DNA of 64,000 nucleotides from Diacronema lutheri (lineage: Eukaryota; Haptophyta; Pavlovophyceae; Pavlovales; Pavlovaceae). The notes under the pieces are model-generated. The model was not told where the DNA came from. It saw only the letters and a list, made by a program, of their open reading frames with translations, and ran no database searches. Location: the NCBI GenBank assembly GCA_019448385.1, contig JAGTXO010000002.1, positions 1,612,001-1,676,000 of the forward strand. The letters run 5' to 3'. Shown here piece by piece: positions 62,322-64,000 of the stretch; position 1 is the first letter of the stretch; each line of letters starts with the position of its first letter. The translations under genes and the position numbers were made by a program.

Positions 62322-62508
62322 AGGCGGCGGCGGCGACGACGACGATGACGGCGGGGGAGGCGGCGGCGGCGACGGCGGTGGCGACGACGGCGGCGGGCGC
62401 GGCGGCGGTGGCGGCGGCGGCTCTCGCGCCCGCACCCCCGCCCGCGGAGCTGCCAGCGCCAGTGCCGGCGGCGGCAGCGCGCGCGGGCCGAAGCGCGGCC
62501 GGCGTTGA
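43708..62508 (+). CDS. Giant multidomain protein: Ulp1-like proteases, YqaJ nuclease, chromodomain, Fanzor
   Basis: Model: exons 43708-47385, 47519-60655 and 60784-62508, introns phase 0, about 6,179 residues. Order: Ulp1-like protease (about 60-195), unrecognised folded region (about 430-720), one membrane span (1098-1122), coiled coil, Ala/Arg-rich region with hydrophobic Ala stretches (about 1885-1945), second Ulp1-like protease (about 2420-2600), degenerate Ulp1-like module, YqaJ-type nuclease (about 3943-4127), USP-like C-lobe, Pro-rich linker, two more degenerate modules, chromodomain (5169-5224), Fanzor (about 5320-6070), Asp/Gly tail. Exon 2 is free of stops for 13.1 kb, far longer than other open frames here. 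Splitting into several genes, or extra short introns in low-complexity parts (for example 48550-48850 and 50300-50630), remains possible. These parts are typical of large DNA transposons; no transposase or terminal repeat was found, so element or host status is open. Confidence 0.6.
43885..44310 (+). other. Ulp1-like (C48) protease module 1, catalytic residues present
   Basis: The pattern of a SUMO or ubiquitin-like protease: VLVVVLPF then LAHW with His codon 44020-44022, LLADS with Asp codon 44101-44103, and PQSGAACCF with Gln codon 44224-44226 and Cys codon 44242-44244 six residues later, the usual Gln-to-Cys spacing of Ulp1/SENP enzymes. The usual Gly after the Cys is Phe here. The family cleaves after Gly-Gly of SUMO-like modifiers and is common in DNA transposons. 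Confidence 0.6.
47386..47518 (+). other. Intron 1 of the giant gene
   Basis: Donor GTAGGC after the Trp codon of AGGW; acceptor GCGCAG before GGG CGC CCT. It is 133 bases and phase 0. It holds a (GC)n run at about 47394-47415. Joining changes frame and links one coiled-coil segment (NCRKAARRLHLAALGEEEA) to another (VRRAHEALRRARQG), which supports it. Confidence 0.6.
50630..50895 (+). repeat. Tandem repeat of about 57-60 bases, five units
   Basis: In frame in exon 2 of the giant gene. Units read like AFAPAADGVFPAPLVAAAS with drift from unit to unit (for example FCAPLGAPAS, FPAVLAAAAS, GIFPAPLVAAAVAS). It gives a flexible Ala/Pro spacer just before the second protease module. Confidence 0.8.
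51110..51640 (+). other. Ulp1-like (C48) protease module 2, catalytic residues present
   Basis: ASGHFTALRLVRV with His codon 51362-51364, AVLVDTLAS with Asp codon 51431-51433, and AAQRGATCGLAIVGAL with Gln codon 51554-51556 and Cys codon 51569-51571 followed by Gly. This is the best protease match in the chain. A short Gln-to-Cys spacing (five) is the only irregularity. It is followed by a GCC-repeat poly-Ala run (51785-51965). Confidence 0.7.
51785..51965 (+). repeat. GCC-type triplet runs coding for poly-Ala and poly-Pro
   Basis: Two poly-Ala tracts separated by a poly-Pro tract within the giant gene. In another frame it reads as poly-Arg. It probably serves as a spacer and is prone to length change. 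Confidence 0.9.
53260..53780 (+). other. Degenerate Ulp1-like module 3
   Basis: It follows the strand order of module 2: AVLVVQRAV, a long helix FNAIVERAWAL, then DAPDQAGVAALRVLYALVAAHG, which sits where Q...CG...... of module 2 lies. The catalytic Cys position is Val/Ala. The similarity is by pattern only and is weak. Confidence 0.35.
55640..56220 (+). other. YqaJ-type (lambda exonuclease-like) nuclease domain
   Basis: A PD-(D/E)XK nuclease of the YqaJ viral recombinase group, which resects DNA ends for strand annealing. It opens with QRSPRWHDERWEEVTGS, the family's usual SPxWxxxRxxxxTGS start. A helix follows (AGILGEAVALRKLAAAYG). The catalytic core is FAFSPDGL (Asp near 55946) and LVEVKTL (Glu 55991-55993, Lys 55997-55999), and the closing helix is RDQLQLGMHVLG. 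All expected residues are present, so activity is plausible. In mobile elements such domains are thought to help recombination or end processing. Confidence 0.8.
56600..57075 (+). other. USP-like C-lobe without the catalytic His
   Basis: WLDVQCVLLRTR, DDDFVAVVRRGGRWFACEPG and EAFAVVYVRRGD follow the closing strands of a ubiquitin-specific protease. Asp stands where the catalytic His of GHY/GHL would be, and no Cys box is seen upstream in the usual place. It may be a binding-only domain. The intact-looking His box of the USP gene in the left flank (2735) shows the active form of the same pattern. Confidence 0.35.
57820..58400 (+). other. Degenerate Ulp1-like module 4
   Basis: IFALVTRNASLAGAALLVLH, LGLVATRS, then PEPQSACNARAAALLCLQAV, which mimics Q..xC......l.al of module 2 and keeps Gln and a Cys three residues later. 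The His and Asp positions are not convincing, so activity is doubtful. Confidence 0.35.
58610..59190 (+). other. Degenerate Ulp1-like module 5 (Cys replaced by Asp)
   Basis: RLLVVLLCVPV, VGLLVADRPMDD, and then RSQPRGGDDGARALATFACL, which is a close copy of the family's QPNGYDCGVF motif with Asp in place of the nucleophile Cys. That points to a pseudo-protease that may still bind a SUMO-like modifier. It lies directly upstream of the chromodomain. Confidence 0.45.
59345..59515 (+). other. Chromodomain
   Basis: Chromodomains read methylated lysine on histone H3. TYEVEAVVDERRKAG, FQFRIRWRGYDES and DTWEPEANV match the family from end to end, with a basic helix after it (LVAQFRKTRDEQ). The aromatic cage is complete: Tyr 59348-59350, Trp 59420-59422 and Tyr 59429-59431. 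The usual length (about 55 residues) is kept. Its place just before the Fanzor domain in the same frame suggests chromatin targeting of that nuclease. Confidence 0.88.
59790..62190 (+). other. Fanzor (TnpB-like RNA-guided nuclease) domain
   Basis: Fanzor proteins are eukaryotic relatives of TnpB/Cas12 that cut DNA guided by an RNA from the element end. Visible: YNVAPLRTHN joined across intron 2 to VPRNVRLTANAIWETL, the usual Fanzor segment before the wedge; VVVAADPNMGNITTY with RuvC-I Asp 61306-61308; VFVPEPYTSMHC with Glu 61852-61854, where Fanzors carry the Glu-TS-Cys motif; and CPAC then VHRDYNAARNI with RuvC-III Asp 62032-62034. The zinc ribbon is partly irregular: the first pair reads CSMP rather than CxxC, and another Cys follows in RCGAEL. 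The domain length of about 750 residues fits Fanzor1. A guide RNA cannot be read from the sequence but would be expected near the 3' end of the gene. Confidence 0.82.
60656..60783 (+). other. Intron 2 of the giant gene, inside Fanzor
   Basis: Donor GTGCGC after the Asn codon of LRTHN; acceptor GCGCAG before GTG CCG CGC. It is 128 bases and phase 0. Removing it restores a conserved Fanzor segment in a single frame, so this is the best supported splice in the window. Confidence 0.8.
62190..62505 (+). repeat. GAC/GGC triplet-rich tail coding for an Asp/Gly run
   Basis: About 80 residues of Asp and Gly after the Fanzor core, ending in a basic stretch (GPKRGRR). The acidic part could bind basic proteins such as histones and the end could act in nuclear import; both are inferred. 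The DNA is a hexamer-like GGCGAC repeat and may vary in length between alleles. Confidence 0.85.
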
Positions 62509-62990
62509 CGCACGGCCGAGCCGCGCAGCGGTCGACGCTTTGCGGGCTCTGCCCAGGTCGCGCGCGGCTGGCGACGCGTACCGCATTCGGCACGCCCGTG
62601 CACGCCGCCACCCGTGGCCGAGCGCGCCGCACCAGCCGGCCCGCTCCAACCGCCGTGCGGATCACGGACGCTCGCTACGGCTCGTCGGCGCGCGTCACCT
62701 GCGCCGGCGGCCACGGCGCCGTCTGCTCCGGCCTCGTCGCGAGCAGCCCGACCGCTGCTCGCCGCCCGCACGCCGCCGCAGCAACGCTGCGCGTCGTGCT
62801 CCCCCGCTCGCCAAACGCGAAGAGCTCCCTCACAAGGACGTCCTTCCGAATGGCCCGCGCTGCACTCGGGGCGCTCGATCGTGCCCCTGATCGGATTTGG
62901 CTTGACCATCTATACGTACTTCCCCGGCCATCCCCCGGCCGGACGGCATCGTGCGGTTCGTAAAAACACGTGACGCAGATTGCGGCCAGA
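62509..62990. other. Intergenic region between giant gene and SAM gene
   Basis: It would hold the 3' end of the giant gene, possibly the Fanzor guide-RNA region, and the promoter of the SAM gene. A less GC-rich patch (CTATACGTACTTCC near 62909, TAAAAACACG near 62961) lies within 90 bases of the SAM start codon. No gene is seen. Confidence 0.4.
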
Positions 62991-63888
62991 ATGCGGCCTC
63001 TCGCGCTCGCAGTGGTGGCGCTCGCGGCGGCGCGAGTGGGCGGTGAGGAGGTGGCGGTGGACGCGCTCGGCGGGCAAGCGGACACGCGGACGGACGTGGG
63101 CGCTGGATCCGTGGAGGACGTGAGCGCATGGCTCGACGACATCGGCTTTGCTGACTTGAAAAAAAAGTTTGCCTCCAACGTCATCGACGGGCCGGCGTTG
63201 CGCGAGATCACCGAGGAGGAGCTCAAGGAGCTCGGTGTGAAGAAGATTGGGTGCGGCGCACACTTGATTATTGCGCCGGTGTATCGTGCGCCACACCGTG
63301 CTAGGTGCGCACAGCGCGCCTCGCGAGACGCCACATGGAGCTGACGATCTGCGCGCCGCTCGCTCGCCCGCCACCACGACGCGCATGCGGCGCCCCGCAG
63401 CGCGCGCAAGCTCTTCGGTCGGATGCTGTGCGAGGCACTGCCGGACTGCGAACGGCCCAATCTCACCGCGCCGGAGGGCGAGCTCAACGTCAGCGCCATG
63501 TCGGTCAGCGAGGTGGGCGAATGGTTGGGTCACGAGGGCTTTGCCGATGCGAAAAAGGCGTTTGCCACGCAGGGCGTCGACGGGCAGGCGCTGCTTGATT
63601 TGAACGAGGTACGCGGCGCGCGGCGCAGCGCGGCACCGGCTTGCGCGCTCGACTCGAGCATGGGCGTGCGGGCGCGCCACCTTGCGGCGCCTCGCTCGAC
63701 GCACCCACCGCACGCGCCGCCGCGCGGCGCAGGACGAGCTCAAGGTCGACCTCGGCGTGGCCAAGCTCGGCCAGCGGCGCCGCTTCGCGCGCACGCTGTG
63801 CACCGTGATGCCCGGATGCCGAAACCCGCGCCGCGCGGACGTCGTCGCCTCGTGGAGCGTGGGCGACGTGAACGAATGGCTCAAGGAG
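62991..63888 (+). CDS. Secreted or membrane-targeted protein with repeated SAM domains (5' part)
   Basis: Exons 62991-63250, 63401-63608 and 63733-63888; the gene runs off the window in its third intron (donor GTGCGCG at 63889). It starts with a signal peptide (MRPLALAVVALAAARVGG). SAM 1 reads SVEDVSAWLDDIGFADLKKK, IDGPALREITEEELKELGV and, after splicing, KKIGARKLFGRMLC. SAM 2 reads MSVSEVGEWLGHEGFADAKK, VDGQALLDLNE then DELKVDLGVAKLGQRRRF. SAM 3 begins WSVGDVNEWLKE. SAM domains form oligomers and bind proteins or RNA. The two full repeats end alike (LC...PDC or PGC), so each is one tandem unit with a conserved Cys pair, fitting an extracellular or lumenal setting. Function is unknown. The start codon is chosen for the signal peptide. 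Confidence 0.75.
63251..63400 (+). other. Intron 1 of the SAM gene
   Basis: Donor GTGCGG and acceptor CCGCAG, 150 bases, phase 2. Splicing gives GVKKIG-ARKLFGRMLC, which lines up with GVAKLGQRRRFARTLC of the second repeat. Confidence 0.7.
63609..63732 (+). other. Intron 2 of the SAM gene
   Basis: Donor GTACGC after LLDLNE and acceptor GCGCAG before GAC GAG CTC, 124 bases, phase 0. It lies within SAM 2 at a place that in SAM 1 is uninterrupted. Confidence 0.7.
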
Positions 63889-64000
63889 GTGCGCGCGGCC
63901 GCGCACACGTCACGCGCGCCGGGCTCGCTGCCGTTGCGGCCGCCAGCCGGCTGGCACGTTGCCGCGCAGCGCTGCTGGAGGGCCAAAAGCCCGAATGGGA

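Noticed and set aside
1-64000. tRNA, rRNA, CRISPR arrays and bacterial-type operons
   Set aside because: None was recognised by eye; the intron-bearing genes point to a eukaryote.

Overview
The window reads as nuclear DNA of a very GC-rich single-celled eukaryote. Host-type genes carry short GT-AG introns of about 125 to 150 bases with donors such as GTGCG and GTACG, proteins are Ala/Arg-rich, and long G or C runs are common. A haptophyte-like alga is my best guess from this style and from the kind of virus element present; the sequence alone does not prove it.

Layout. (1) 1-4209, left flank: the broken C-terminal end of a PIF1/Helitron-type helicase, a ubiquitin-specific-protease (USP) domain gene with one frame break and one clear intron, and a weak LINE-like trace next to a 60-base G run. 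(2) 4210-22911 and 22912-41649: two almost identical Polinton-like virus (PLV) elements, head to tail with no base between them, each about 18.7 kb with terminal inverted repeats of about 600 bp. Each carries a lipase-like protein, a YVGPYH-motif protein, an FtsK/HerA-type packaging ATPase, a proline-rich protein, penton, a small basic protein, double-jelly-roll major capsid protein, a DUF5754-like protein, a very long fibre-like protein with a GIY-YIG-like start, a 28-residue membrane peptide, a zinc-finger protein, and a large SF1 helicase/TV-Pol replication protein. An 84-bp-arm AT-rich palindrome lies near the right end. Both are treated as fossils: each looks nearly whole with about one break, and both are young, because they hardly differ. 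(3) 41650-43707: low-complexity DNA without a recognisable gene. (4) 43708-62508: an enormous gene model of three exons (two phase-0 introns), about 6,180 codons. It joins two Ulp1-like (C48) cysteine protease modules that keep catalytic residues, three degenerate ones, a YqaJ-type nuclease, a USP-like C-lobe, a chromodomain, and a Fanzor (eukaryotic TnpB-like, RNA-guided) nuclease with an Asp/Gly tail. (5) 62991-64000: the 5' part of a signal-peptide-bearing gene with repeated SAM domains.

How they fit together. The PLV genes form a normal capsid, packaging and replication set with lysis and attachment functions. The most novel object is the giant gene, in which a histone-mark reader sits directly upstream of an RNA-guided nuclease, in one frame with de-SUMOylase-like modules and a recombination nuclease. 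Such parts usually travel with large DNA transposons, and the PIF1 and USP remnants on the far side of the PLV pair suggest, as inference only, that the pair may have landed inside one large mobile region.
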